Source: DATKBT01 sp035546295
GTDB lineage: Bacteria; Acidobacteriota; Thermoanaerobaculia; Multivoradales; Multivoraceae
NCBI GenBank assembly: GCA_035546295.1
Contig: DATKBT010000109.1
Span: forward strand, 1-59,671
Direction: 5' to 3'
Length of the DNA: 59,671 nt
Below the pieces are notes generated by a model. It did no database searches, was not told the origin of the DNA, and saw only the letters and a program-made list of their open reading frames with translations. Within the stretch, counting starts at the first letter, position 1, and each line of letters begins with the position of its first letter. Positions 1 to 8,449 of this stretch are shown here, in pieces. Both the position numbers and the translations under genes were made by a program.

Positions 1-134
1 TCGATCGCGAGACGCTCTCCGACGACATCCTGCGCGACACCCTCGGAGTGCTGCTCAAGTACCAGGACGACCTCGAAAAGATCGACGACGCGGCAGCGCG
101 CCGGCTGCTCGAGCGAAGCCGCGAGCGGGCGTGA
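1..134 (+). CDS. C-terminal end of an unrecognised CDS
   Basis: An open frame enters from the left edge and ends at TGA 132-134. The readable tail of about 43 residues begins DRETLSDDIL and ends LLERSRERA. It is charged, helical-looking and uses the GC-rich codons of its neighbours, so it is probably the true 3' end of a gene. Tails of some sodium/proton antiporters look similar (a 'lsDdiLRdtL' helix), and an antiporter remnant follows, but this is too short to assign. No start or domain is visible. Confidence 0.5.
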   Translation, partial: DRETLSDDILRDTLGVLLKYQDDLEKIDDAAARRLLERSRERA

Positions 135-448
135 CCACCACCGCTCAAGGCCGGCGTGAACGGCGGATTCCTCCCCGGTCACGGCCGGGGTCCGGCCGGC
201 CGGCGGCTGCGCCGGACTTCTGTCGCGGCGAGCTCGAGCCGACGACCGACGATCGAGGAGTCGGCTCTTTGGCCACCGGCGGAGCGGAGAGGCCTTGTCG
301 GCCTTCGGCTTGCGGCGGCGCGGGTCCATCTGCTGAGTGGAGGGCGAAATGCCTCGAGTGGCACTACGCCCTTTCGTCGGCTTCGCTGCGCTCAGCCTCA
401 GGTTGAGGGGTGAGTGCCTCGAGTGGCACTACACCCTCTTCGTCGGGG
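135..448. other. Gene-free stretch with REP-like text
   Basis: No convincing gene lies between the partial CDS and the antiporter remnant. The right part carries phrases such as TTCGTCGGCTTCGC, which resemble extragenic palindrome-type sequence, and it holds the direct repeat listed separately. I see no promoter or RNA gene. Confidence 0.4.
350..432. repeat. 18-bp direct repeat pair containing a palindrome
   Basis: TGCCTCGAGTGGCACTAC occurs at 350-367 and again at 415-432, 65 bp apart. Similarity continues imperfectly to the right (cgccctttcgtcgg versus caccctcttcgtcgg). In the second copy AGTGCC-N6-GGCACT is a perfect inverted repeat around CTCGAG. The second copy abuts the point where antiporter homology begins, so the pair may mark a rearrangement joint or a REP-like element. 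Confidence 0.6.
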
Positions 449-922
449 GATGCTCTACGTCGGCTGGGTCGGCTTGCGCGGAGCGGTCCCGATCATCCTC
501 GCCACCGTCCCGGTGCTGGCCGGTGTCGGCGGCGCGGACCGTCTCTTTCACGTCGTCTTCTTGGTCGTGGTGGTCAGCGCGCTCGTGCCCGGCGGCACGG
601 TCTCCTGGGCCAGCCGGCGCCTCGGCCTGATCTCCAGCCGGCCGGCCCCGCCCGAGGCGGTGCTCGAGGTCAGCGCCCTACGGCCGCTCTCCGGCGAGAT
701 CCTCTCCTTCACGATCCACCCGGCTGCCGGTCTGCGGCGCCACGCTCGCCGATCTCCCGCTTCCGGCGCGGGCCGTGGTGATGCTGATCCTGCGCGGCGA
801 GGGAGCTGATCGCACCGCGGGGCGCGACGCGGCTCGTCGCCGGCGATCACGTCTACATGTTCTGTCCGCCCGAGGAACGTGGGCTGATCGCGCTCCTCTT
901 CGGTGCGCACCAGGGGGAATGA
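449..922 (+). pseudogene. NhaP2/CvrA-type K+/H+ antiporter remnant, frameshifted
   Basis: Translation from 449 gives MLYVGWVGLRGAVPIILAT, the end of the transmembrane domain of CPA1 antiporters of the NhaP2 (CvrA) type, followed by a hydrophobic segment. The frame breaks near 727. Another frame gives LADLPLPARAVVMLILRG, breaks again near 800, then reads LIAPRGATRLVAGDHVYMF and ends at TGA 920-922. The last part is the RCK_C/TrkA-C-like cytosolic domain. Two frameshifts and loss of about the first 300 residues make it non-functional unless the frameshifts are sequencing errors; the N-terminus is absent in either case. Confidence 0.8.
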
Positions 923-932
923 GAAGAGCAGC

Positions 933-2246
933 TCAGACGTCCGGTACCGGCACCACGAGAACCGGAACGCGCGATGTCTCCAGCAGTGTCCTGGCGAGGG
1001 GTCCAAGCCGGACACGGGTGCCCGGCTGGCTTCTGCGTCTCTCCAAGATCACGAGATCGGCACCGAGCCGCTCGCACAGCGCGTTCAGTTGGATCGCAGG
1101 ATCCCCCTGCAGGACGTGACACTCGAGCGATATCTGACGCTCCGGACGCTCTTCCTCGATCGTTCCGTACAGTCGACGCCAGGCGCGGTCACGAAGCTCG
1201 GCCGCAGCCGATTCCGGGGCCGAAAGCGAGGGCTCCACGACGTGCGCCAGATGCACGGTACCGCCGCTTGCGACGATGGCCAGCGCTCTGGCGATTCCGC
1301 AGTTGGCGGTTTCCGTGAGGTCCGTGCAGAGGACGACGACTCGGGGAGACTCCAAAGGCAGTCGCTCATCGCCGAGAGAAGGTGGTACGCAAGCCACGCT
1401 GGTCGGAGCGGCGCGCAGCACGCCACGAGCCACCGAGCCGTACCAGATCTGCTCGAGCGTGGAGCGACGGCGCTGACCGACCACGACGAGGTCGAAACCT
1501 CCTCGATCGGCTCGGGCCACGAGGTGGGCATCGGCAGTGCCGCGACCCGGCAAGACTCGCAGCGTGGCCGATCGCTCCTCACGGGGCGCCGAGCGCTTCA
1601 ACTCGCGCATCAAGGCCTCCTCCGCTTCGGCCGACAAGGCGTGGGGGTCCACCGGCGGCCCCAAACCCAGGCGCTCGTGGGCTTCCTGCGGGGAAGCTAC
1701 CCACATGACCTCGACGTCGCAGTCTCCGATCGTGCCGAGGTGGGCGGCGAATGCTCGAGCGGCTCGTGCCGCGAGGCCGAGGTCCGCCCCGACGAGAACG
1801 CGAAGCCGTTGAGCTCCCGATAACCAGCTCGAGAAGCGAGCTGGATTCCGCAACATCAACACCGGAACCCGACTCCTTCGTGCCACCCGTTCGACGACCC
1901 CGCCGAGCGGGTTCTTGCTGGGCCTGACGCCGGCGCCGACGATCAGGACCGTGGCCAGCGCCCACTCTCCGATGCTCGCCAGAGCTTCGGCGGTGGAACC
2001 CGCGGCGAGGTGGGCATGAACGGTGGCACCGGTGACGGACTCGATTCGCTTCTCCTCGCGCTGCAAGTCGGTCCGAACCGATCCTAGGATGTACTCGTCG
2101 TCCGTTCCGAGAACGATGGGAGCGCGCGGGTCCTCGGCGACGTGAACCAGTCGCAGGGGATCGCCCAGCCGGTGGGCCATGGCACCCGCGACGGTGCCGA
2201 GAACCTCACCGTCGGGGCGTAGAGTCGTGCCGAATACGACAGTCAT
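933..2246 (-). CDS. Triple-domain universal stress protein (UspA family)
   Basis: This predicted cytosolic protein of 437 residues has three consecutive Usp domains (roughly 1-145, 148-290 and 293-437). Each ends in the family's nucleotide-loop and last strand: 'GVVERVARRSRVPVL', 'GSVARGVLRAAPTSV' and 'GPLARTLLETSRVPVLVV'. The usual G-x2-G-x9-G ATP motif is degenerate in all three, so ATP binding is uncertain. The frame is open to 2618, but ATG 2244-2246 is preceded by GAGG eight bases upstream and begins with the typical first strand, so I chose it. Most Usp proteins have one or two domains. It stands alone between two pseudogenes. Confidence 0.85.
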   Translation of the reverse strand: MTVVFGTTLRPDGEVLGTVAGAMAHRLGDPLRLVHVAEDPRAPIVLGTDDEYILGSVRTDLQREEKRIESVTGATVHAHLAAGSTAEALASIGEWALATVLIVGAGVRPSKNPLGGVVERVARRSRVPVLMLRNPARFSSWLSGAQRLRVLVGADLGLAARAARAFAAHLGTIGDCDVEVMWVASPQEAHERLGLGPPVDPHALSAEAEEALMRELKRSAPREERSATLRVLPGRGTADAHLVARADRGGFDLVVVGQRRRSTLEQIWYGSVARGVLRAAPTSVACVPPSLGDERLPLESPRVVVLCTDLTETANCGIARALAIVASGGTVHLAHVVEPSLSAPESAAAELRDRAWRRLYGTIEEERPERQISLECHVLQGDPAIQLNALCERLGADLVILERRRSQPGTRVRLGPLARTLLETSRVPVLVVPVPDV

Positions 2247-2442
2247 CGTGGCATCCTCAGGAAAGCAATCACCGATCCATCGCTCCGGATTCGCGCTGCG
2301 CATCCGAGCGAGGAGCAGATCGGCGGCCTGCGTCGCCGCCTTCCAAAACTGATCTCCCCGCGCCCTGACTTCCACGGACTCTATCGGGGGCGACCAAGGC
2401 GAAGGGGCCGAGGGGTCGGACTCGCCGGCCGGCGGGGCTCGG

Positions 2443-2978
2443 AGGTCTCGAGCCGCTCCGTACAGTGGGATGCGCATCGGCGAAGCCGTGGCGCTCGACG
2501 TCGGCGCTGTGGATCGGTCGAGGGCTTGCTCACGGTGGTGCGGGGGAAGTTCGGCGAGAGCCGTGCGCTGCCCTTGCGCGCTTCGACCGTGCGCGCGCTG
2601 GATCGTTACCTCGAGCACCCGCTCCGCCCCCTGAAGGCTGATGCCGCTCGCCGATCTTCGTCTCCAGCCAGCAAGCGCCGGCGGCTGTCCCAGCCGGCGG
2701 CGCAGGCGAACGTCAACGCCGCGGCGTTAGCGGCACGGATCCCGCCCCCGCTCCCTCGACCGCACGATCTGCGACATACCTTGCGGTTAGTCGGCTCGTG
2801 ACCTGCTACGCAGAAGGGCGTAGTGCCCCAGGCGCTGCTTCCTAGCCTCAGCACCTACCTCGGCCACGCGTCGGGCGAGGCCACGCGTCGCTACCTGATC
2901 GCCAACGGCTCGATCCTGGAGCAAACCGCTTCGCGCTTCTCCAGCATCACTTCGGCGCTGGACGAGGTGAGCTCATGA
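2443..2978 (+). pseudogene. Tyrosine recombinase (integrase) remnant
   Basis: Catalytic-domain pieces of a phage-integrase-family recombinase lie in order but in different frames. They are 'YSGMRIGEAVALDV' with the first Arg (from 2443), 'GKFGESRALPLRASTVRALDRYL' (2543 on), 'RPHDLRHT' with His-x-x-Arg (about 2758-2781), 'CYAEGRSAP', and 'LPSLSTYLGHASGEATRRYL' with the last His and the nucleophile Tyr. It ends at TGA 2976-2978. Frames break near 2518, in 2782-2800 and near 2832. All catalytic residues survive, so decay looks recent. The N-terminal core-binding domain is missing. Confidence 0.8.
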
Positions 2979-3199
2979 AGAGCCAGCCCACCGGCGTCTC
3001 GCAACAGCAAGCCATCCAGGACTTCTTCGAGAACGACCGCTCTGCCTTTTCCTGGGATTCCGATGCTCCCGAGAACGGCATGTGGAGCGCTCCCGCTGCT
3101 CGGGCGCCCTTCCCTGCCGACACGCTCTCTCCGATCGCGACGCCGAGCGGCGATCGCGTCAGCCTCAGCGACAGGTGTCAAACGCGCTGGTGTCGTTGA
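2975..3199 (+). pseudogene. Start of an ORF coupled to the recombinase remnant, truncated
   Basis: ATG 2975 overlaps the recombinase stop (ATGA), the coupling seen in elements with consecutive integrase genes. The first residues, MKSQPTGVSQQQAIQDFFEN, look protein-like. Beyond about 3160 the frame reads through the antisense 3' end of the neighbouring secreted-protein gene, so only about 60 residues may be original. I do not recognise a domain. It could be the beginning of a further recombinase or of a cargo gene. Confidence 0.35.
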
Positions 3200-4856
3200 T
3201 GGTGAGGAACGCGGCGCCCTGGGGGTTCTCGTAACGGCGAACGACGCTGCTTTCGACGTCCTCGACCAGATACTCGACCTGGAGGTCGGTGAGGCCGCCG
3301 ATGAAGACCCAGAATCGGTTGTTGAGACCGCAGGCGTCGAGCACCTTGACCACCGTCTCGACGTTGGCGGAGTCGAAGAACCAGAAGTAACCCGTGTCGG
3401 GAGTCAGCTCGACCGCTTGGCCCTCCCCCGAATCGCCCTGGACGTTGCGCCAGATCGTGGTGATCCGGAAACGATCGCCGGTCAGACAGAGCGTCGTCGG
3501 ACTCTCGGTACAGTCGGTGATGCCGCCGCCGGTGGCGCAGGGGAGATCGTAGATCTGGGCCCTGACGCCGCCGCGGTCGAACAGGACGACCGTCCGACCG
3601 GCGCCGTTGCCCCCCACTCCTGGGTCCGCGGTGGCGACGTCGCTCTCGCCGCCCGCCTCGAACTCGATTCCCAGCGGCTGCGCCTCGAGCGTTAGCGCGC
3701 GAGCCTGCACGCTCTGGGCCTGCGGAAACTCACGGCTCAGCCAGACCACCAGGAACTCGCGCCCGCCGGCGGCCGCCACCTGGACCTGGAACTGGTCGTT
3801 GACGGTACGCTCGTTCACCTGCTTCTGCGCTCCCGCCGCGGCGCCCGTGCTGGTGTAGCCGCGCGCGTGGACGCTGTTCCCGTCCTGGTCCGTCTCGTCC
3901 GAGCTCTGGCTCCTCCACGCGACCAGGAAGCTGCCGTCGGGATCCATGGCGATCGCCGGCGCCGACTGGTCGCGGAACGCCGAGTTGTTAACCTGGAACT
4001 GCCCGGCGATGGCGACGCCGTTCGCGCCGAAGACCCGCGCCTGGATGCTCGAGCCGCTGTTGTCGTTGCCGGCCGAGGCGCCAGCCGAGGCGGTGAAAGC
4101 TACAGCGAAGCGCCCGTCGGGCGCCATCGCGACCGCCGGCTCGTTCTGGGTGCCGTTGGTGATGTCGTTGACCACGAAATCGGCAGCCAGCGGCGTGCCG
4201 TCGGCGCGGAAACGCCTGGCCCGCACCTCGCGCCCCCGCATCTGGCTCGAGCCCGGAGCGTCGGAGTCGTCGTACCAGACGACCACGAAGTCGCCGTTCT
4301 CGGCCATCGCGACGTCGGGGGCGACCTGTGGCCCCGAGGTCGAGCTGTTGACCTGGAAGTCGGGGCCGAGCGCCGATCCGTCGGACCGGAAGACCCGCGC
4401 GCGGATGCTGGTGCCTTCGGTGTCGCCCGGGGAGACGTCGCTCTGCCAGGCGACGGCGAAGCGGCCGTTGGGCGCAGCCGCGACCCGCGGCACGAACTGA
4501 TCCTCTTCGGTCAGGGTGTTGACCACGAAGACGTCGCCCTTCGGATTCCCGGCGACGTCGATGCGGCGGGCCAGAACTCCGAGACGGCTGTCGTCGCCGA
4601 TCCCCGTGCCCGAACCAGCCCACACAACGATCCCGCTGCCGTCCGCGAACAGCGCAGCGTCGAGGCTGTCGATGCTCCCGCTGCTCTGGAACAGGGTGAC
4701 GACGTCTCCCTCGGGAACCGGAGCGCACGGAGAGCCTCCCTGCGCCAGGGCCGAAGCGCCAGTGAACGAGACGCCGATGAACGATGCGCAGAGGAGGACG
4801 ACGGCGAGCCGCGGGCCGGCGTCACGACGGATCGGAAGGCGAAGAGCGTGCTGCAA
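3165..4856 (-). CDS. Secreted beta-repeat protein with C-terminal 'TPDTGYFW' domain (copy 1)
   Basis: This exported protein of about 563 residues has a basic N-terminus, a hydrophobic core (LAVVLLCASFIGVSFTGA) and an ALAQ cleavage-like site. It then has about six repeats of roughly 55 residues with the pattern 'P.GRFAVAWQSD..PGD....I.AR.F...G...G..FQVN', probably beta-propeller blades. The last about 115 residues form a separate domain (TLCLTGDRFRI, LTPDTGYFWFFD, VVKVLDACGLN, INDTSAFDTC). The frame is open to GTG 4904, but TTG 4854-4856 has AGGAGG six bases upstream and I take it as the start. It lies 136 bp behind the ECF sigma gene on the same strand and may be its target or operon partner. 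Function unknown. Confidence 0.85.
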   Translation of the reverse strand: MQHALRLPIRRDAGPRLAVVLLCASFIGVSFTGASALAQGGSPCAPVPEGDVVTLFQSSGSIDSLDAALFADGSGIVVWAGSGTGIGDDSRLGVLARRIDVAGNPKGDVFVVNTLTEEDQFVPRVAAAPNGRFAVAWQSDVSPGDTEGTSIRARVFRSDGSALGPDFQVNSSTSGPQVAPDVAMAENGDFVVVWYDDSDAPGSSQMRGREVRARRFRADGTPLAADFVVNDITNGTQNEPAVAMAPDGRFAVAFTASAGASAGNDNSGSSIQARVFGANGVAIAGQFQVNNSAFRDQSAPAIAMDPDGSFLVAWRSQSSDETDQDGNSVHARGYTSTGAAAGAQKQVNERTVNDQFQVQVAAAGGREFLVVWLSREFPQAQSVQARALTLEAQPLGIEFEAGGESDVATADPGVGGNGAGRTVVLFDRGGVRAQIYDLPCATGGGITDCTESPTTLCLTGDRFRITTIWRNVQGDSGEGQAVELTPDTGYFWFFDSANVETVVKVLDACGLNNRFWVFIGGLTDLQVEYLVEDVESSVVRRYENPQGAAFLTINDTSAFDTCR

Positions 4857-4992
4857 CGGGAACCTCCTGGCGGGTCGGATGAGGACAGGTCCTACGGACA
4901 GCACGGAAAACGGCGCGAAAAACCGCCACTCGGCGCTCGCTTTCGCCGAAAGGAGATGCGGCCTGGGAGTCGTTGGGGCCCGCGTTCGCCGC

Positions 4993-5565
4993 TCAGGCGG
5001 GCTCGAGCTCGTTGCGCAGCCAGGCCCGGCTCTTCATCCAGTCCCGCTGCACCGTGCGCAGAGTGATCCCCAGCACTTCGGCGGTCTCGCGCTCGCTCAG
5101 CCCGCCGAAGAACCGGCACTCGACCACCCGCGCCCAGCGCTCGCTGAGCTGGGCGAGCCGGTCGAGCGCCTGGTCCAGGCTCACCACGAGGTGCGCCTGG
5201 TCCTCGATCGCCACCGCCACGTGGTCGAGGGAGAGCCGCGGCGACTCGCCCCCGCGCTTCTTCGCCGCGTGATGCCTCGCCAGATCGACCAGCAACTGGC
5301 GCATGACCCGGACCGCGAGCGCGAAGAAGTGCGCGCGGTCCTCGACCTCGATGCGCTCCTGGTCCACCAGCCTGAGGTACGTCTCGTGGACGAGTGCGGT
5401 GGTGTCGAGGGTGCCGCCCGGCTTACGGCGTTGGCGCCGGGCCAGCTCGCGCAGCTCGTCGTAGAGCAGGCTCCAGACCTGGTCGAACGCCTCTCGATTC
5501 CCGTCGCGCACGGCGACCAGCAGCCCGGTGACCTCGCCGCGGCGCGCACCGTCTGCGTCGCTCAC
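4993..5565 (-). CDS. ECF-type RNA polymerase sigma factor (TIGR02999-like), unit 1
   Basis: This 190-residue sigma factor has regions 2 and 4. Region 2 runs about 12-100 (AFDQVWSLLYDELRELA, then 'LDTTALVHETYLRLVD', then 'RAHFFALAVRVMRQLLVD'). Region 4 runs about 125-185 (ERWARVVECRFFGGLSERE, with the helix-turn-helix 'TAEVLGITLRTVQRDW'). The GTG start at 5563-5565 overlaps the kinase stop in GTGA, so translation is probably coupled. A longer upstream frame exists but is antisense-like text within the kinase. Residues 54-57 are D-T-T-A where most ECF factors have the acidic DAED motif. No anti-sigma gene is adjacent, and the partner kinase is the likely controller. Confidence 0.9.
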   Translation of the reverse strand: MSDADGARRGEVTGLLVAVRDGNREAFDQVWSLLYDELRELARRQRRKPGGTLDTTALVHETYLRLVDQERIEVEDRAHFFALAVRVMRQLLVDLARHHAAKKRGGESPRLSLDHVAVAIEDQAHLVVSLDQALDRLAQLSERWARVVECRFFGGLSERETAEVLGITLRTVQRDWMKSRAWLRNELEPA

Positions 5566-8321
5566 GGGGCGACCCCCGCGCTCGCCAGCCCCTCGATCCT
5601 GCGGGCCCGATCCCACAGGTAATGGTCGTCGGGGAGCGACTCGGCGAGCAGCGCCTCCGCCTCGTCGAGGAGACGGAGGCCGAGGGCCTCCCGGCCCGCC
5701 GCGATGCGACAGCTCGCGCGATCGAGGAGGCATTCGGCGGCGCGCAGCGGATCCGCGACGCCGGTCGCGACGATCCCCTCGCAGCCGCGCTCGACCACCG
5801 GCGCCCCCTCGCGGAACGCGCCGCGCGCACACAGGAGGCCGCCGAGACCGCGCCGGGTCTCGGCGAGGGCGCGGTCGTGAGGGTGCCCCTGCTCCTGGAT
5901 CGTCAGTGCTCTCCGGAACAGCCGCTCTGCCCGCGCCGGCTCGCCGTCGATCCGCAGACACTGGGCGATCAGGCTCTCGAGGCGGGCCACCGCGGCGTGC
6001 TCCTCGCCCAGCCGCTCTCGGAAGTAGGCGAGCGCACTCTCGTAGAGCGCCAACGCCTCAGCGGTTCGCCCCTGCTCTCGGCGGAGGGTCGCCACATTCA
6101 CCTGGTGGGCGCTGGTGGCGTACGACTCGCCGGGAACCGCTCCCCCGAGTCGGGCCGCCGACTCGACGAACCAGGCGGCTTCGTCGCGACGCCCCAGCTC
6201 GAGCAGCAGCTTGCCGAAACTGCTGTAGGTGTTGGCGAGATCCGGGTGGTCTCGTCCCAGGCTCTGCTCGAGCCCGGCGGCCGCGGCTCGGTAGAGCCCT
6301 TCCGCCTCGGCGAAATCCCCCTGGATCCAGACTGCGAGCGCGAGGTTGCTGGTGACGAGATGAACCATAGGGTGATCCGGGCCGAGGCTCTCCTCGGTCA
6401 TCCGCAGCGCCTCGCGCTTGAGGCGCGTCGCTCGCGCGAACTCCCCCCGTTCCTCGTAGACGACCGCCAGATCCTGGAGGAGCCGCGCCTTCTCGGCGTC
6501 GGCGCCTGGTTCGGCCCGTTCGCGGGTCTCGATCGCTCGCCGGTACAGCCCCTCCTTGTCGTCGCGGGGTGTGTCCGGCAACCCGGCGAGACCGGCGAGA
6601 CCGTCCGCCAGCTCCACGGAGGGCTCCGAGCCGCTCGCCTCCAGCCGGTCGACCGCCTCCGCGTAGAGCCTCCGGGCGCCTTCCGAGTCACCGTGGGATT
6701 CACGGACCCCTGCATGGTCGAGTAGCGCCCGCACCAGCCCCGACGGGTCGGGGGGGCGGAGCGCGCGTTGAAGCGCCAGCGCTTCCTCGGTCAGGGGCTG
6801 GGCCCGCGCGTAGTCGCCGAGACTCCGGTAGGCGCCGCCGATCGCGCCGAGGAGGTCGGCGCGAGCTTCCAGATGGTCGGCCAGGTCTGTGGCGATCCGA
6901 CGCTCGCCGCGCTCGAGCAGGTCGCGCACCGACGGCTCGGTGGCGCCGGACAGGTAGGGGTCCGCGGAGTCGAAGAGCTCGGTGAGGAACGCCGCGACCG
7001 TCGCCGCCTTGGCTGCCTCGCGCTGCGCCCGGTCGCGCTCCTCGGCGGTCTGCCTGGCCTGCCTCGCGGTGAGGGCCAGCCCGAGGATCAGCGAGGCCAC
7101 GATCGCCGCCGCCGCCGCGACGCCGAGGCGGTGACGACGCAACAGCTTGCCGAGACGATAGGTGCGAGTCGCCGAACGCGCGACGACCGGCCGTCCCTCC
7201 AGGTGGCGGCGCAGGTCGGCTGCGAGCTCGGCGACGTCCGCGTAGCGCTCTTCCGGCCGTTTCGCCAGCGCTTTGAGCACGATGTTGTCGAGGTCCCCGC
7301 GCAGACGCCGCGCGAGCTTCTGCGCGCGCGGCCCATCGGCTTCCTCCGAGATCCTGCGGCTCGGGACCTGGGGCTCGACCTCGCTGACCACCCGAGACAC
7401 CTCGGCCGGGTCCACGCCGGTGGTCCGGTAGGGGGCGCGCTCGGTGAGCAGCCGATAGAGGAGGACTCCGAGCGAGTACACGTCGCTGGGGATACCGACG
7501 CGCTCGCCGCGGATCTGCTCGGGCGAGGCGTATTCCGGAGTGAAGGCCCGCAGCACCGTCCGGGTCGCGCTCTCCCCGTTGTCTTCCGTATCGAGCAGGC
7601 GGGCGATGCCGAAGTCGAGGAGCTTCACCGCGCCCTCGTCGGTCACCAGGATGTTGGCCGCCTTGAGATCGCGGTGGACGATCAGCCGGCGGTGGGCGTA
7701 GTGGACGGCGTCGCAGACGTCGAGGAAGACCGCGAGACGCTCTTCGACCGGGGCGTCGAGGCGGTTACAGTGGCGGTCGATCGGCCTTCCTTCGACCAGC
7801 TCCATGACCAGGTACGGATCCCCCGCGTCGGTCACGCCGCCGTCGAGGAGCCGCGCGATCGCCGGATGCTGGAGATCTGCGAGGAACTGACGCTCGCGCA
7901 GGAAGCGGGAGAGCGCCACGGTTCCCGGAGTCGAGGAGACCAGCTTGATCGCGACGCGCTGGTCGTACTGCCGATCCGCGCGCTCGGCGAGGTAGACGAC
8001 GCCCATCCCGCCGCGGCCGAGCTCCCGGAGCAGGCGGTAGGGTCCGAGCCGATCCCCGGCGCGATTCTTCGGTCCCAGTTGCCACGACGCCTCCGCGAGG
8101 CGTTCGCCGAGCTGCGGCGCCGCGTGCTGGAACCCTCGATCGAGCAGCTCGGCGGGCTCCAGGAGCCGCGGCAGCAGCGCTTCGACCTGAAGTCGCACCG
8201 CCTCCGGTTGGCCGCCGAGCGCTGACTCCGCGGCGTCCTCCAGCTCCACGCCTTCGAGCTCCACGGCGTCGAGGATCCGCTCCAGGACCCGGTCGAGCCG
8301 GACCAGGGATGGGCTGGACAT
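5562..8321 (-). CDS. Transmembrane Ser/Thr protein kinase with TPR domain, unit 1
   Basis: This is a 919-residue PknB-type kinase. An N-terminal helical region (1-90) precedes the kinase domain (about 95-375) with glycine loop GRGGMG (102-107), K126 in VAIKL, HRDLK (216-220), DFG (236-238) and the activation segment ending SPEQ. A single membrane helix lies at about 399-419. About 480 residues of TPR repeats follow (patterns like 'A..LY..A...' and 'LGRDHPDLANTYSSFGKLLLELG'), which would lie outside the membrane if the kinase is cytosolic. It is the first gene of a unit with the sigma factor and probably senses a signal through the TPR part. All catalytic residues are present. Confidence 0.93.
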   Translation of the reverse strand: MSSPSLVRLDRVLERILDAVELEGVELEDAAESALGGQPEAVRLQVEALLPRLLEPAELLDRGFQHAAPQLGERLAEASWQLGPKNRAGDRLGPYRLLRELGRGGMGVVYLAERADRQYDQRVAIKLVSSTPGTVALSRFLRERQFLADLQHPAIARLLDGGVTDAGDPYLVMELVEGRPIDRHCNRLDAPVEERLAVFLDVCDAVHYAHRRLIVHRDLKAANILVTDEGAVKLLDFGIARLLDTEDNGESATRTVLRAFTPEYASPEQIRGERVGIPSDVYSLGVLLYRLLTERAPYRTTGVDPAEVSRVVSEVEPQVPSRRISEEADGPRAQKLARRLRGDLDNIVLKALAKRPEERYADVAELAADLRRHLEGRPVVARSATRTYRLGKLLRRHRLGVAAAAAIVASLILGLALTARQARQTAEERDRAQREAAKAATVAAFLTELFDSADPYLSGATEPSVRDLLERGERRIATDLADHLEARADLLGAIGGAYRSLGDYARAQPLTEEALALQRALRPPDPSGLVRALLDHAGVRESHGDSEGARRLYAEAVDRLEASGSEPSVELADGLAGLAGLPDTPRDDKEGLYRRAIETRERAEPGADAEKARLLQDLAVVYEERGEFARATRLKREALRMTEESLGPDHPMVHLVTSNLALAVWIQGDFAEAEGLYRAAAAGLEQSLGRDHPDLANTYSSFGKLLLELGRRDEAAWFVESAARLGGAVPGESYATSAHQVNVATLRREQGRTAEALALYESALAYFRERLGEEHAAVARLESLIAQCLRIDGEPARAERLFRRALTIQEQGHPHDRALAETRRGLGGLLCARGAFREGAPVVERGCEGIVATGVADPLRAAECLLDRASCRIAAGREALGLRLLDEAEALLAESLPDDHYLWDRARRIEGLASAGVAP

Positions 8322-8331
8322 CGCGCGGCCG

Positions 8332-8340
8332 ATTATCGCA
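8332..8340 (-). promoter_or_regulatory. Extended -10 element; kinase mRNA probably leaderless
   Basis: On the minus strand TGC-GATAAT is a near-consensus extended -10 element (TGn plus five of six bases). The kinase ATG begins only 10 bases after the hexamer, so a start six or seven bases downstream of it would leave almost no leader. No Shine-Dalgarno sequence or clear -35 box is present. Inference from sequence only. Confidence 0.45.
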
Positions 8341-8449
8341 GACGGCCCGTGTCGGGCGGAGTCGTCTGCGCCGAACCGAGATCGGGGGCAGGTACCGAAC
8401 TGGTCGGAGCTCGGGAGAGATGGTGATCGAAGGCTCTTTGCAGGTCTTC

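Noticed and set aside
4857..4904. GTG 4902-4904 as the start of secreted protein copy 1
   Set aside because: TTG 4856 has a perfect AGGAGG at six bases; the extra 16 residues would lengthen the N-terminus without conserved sequence.
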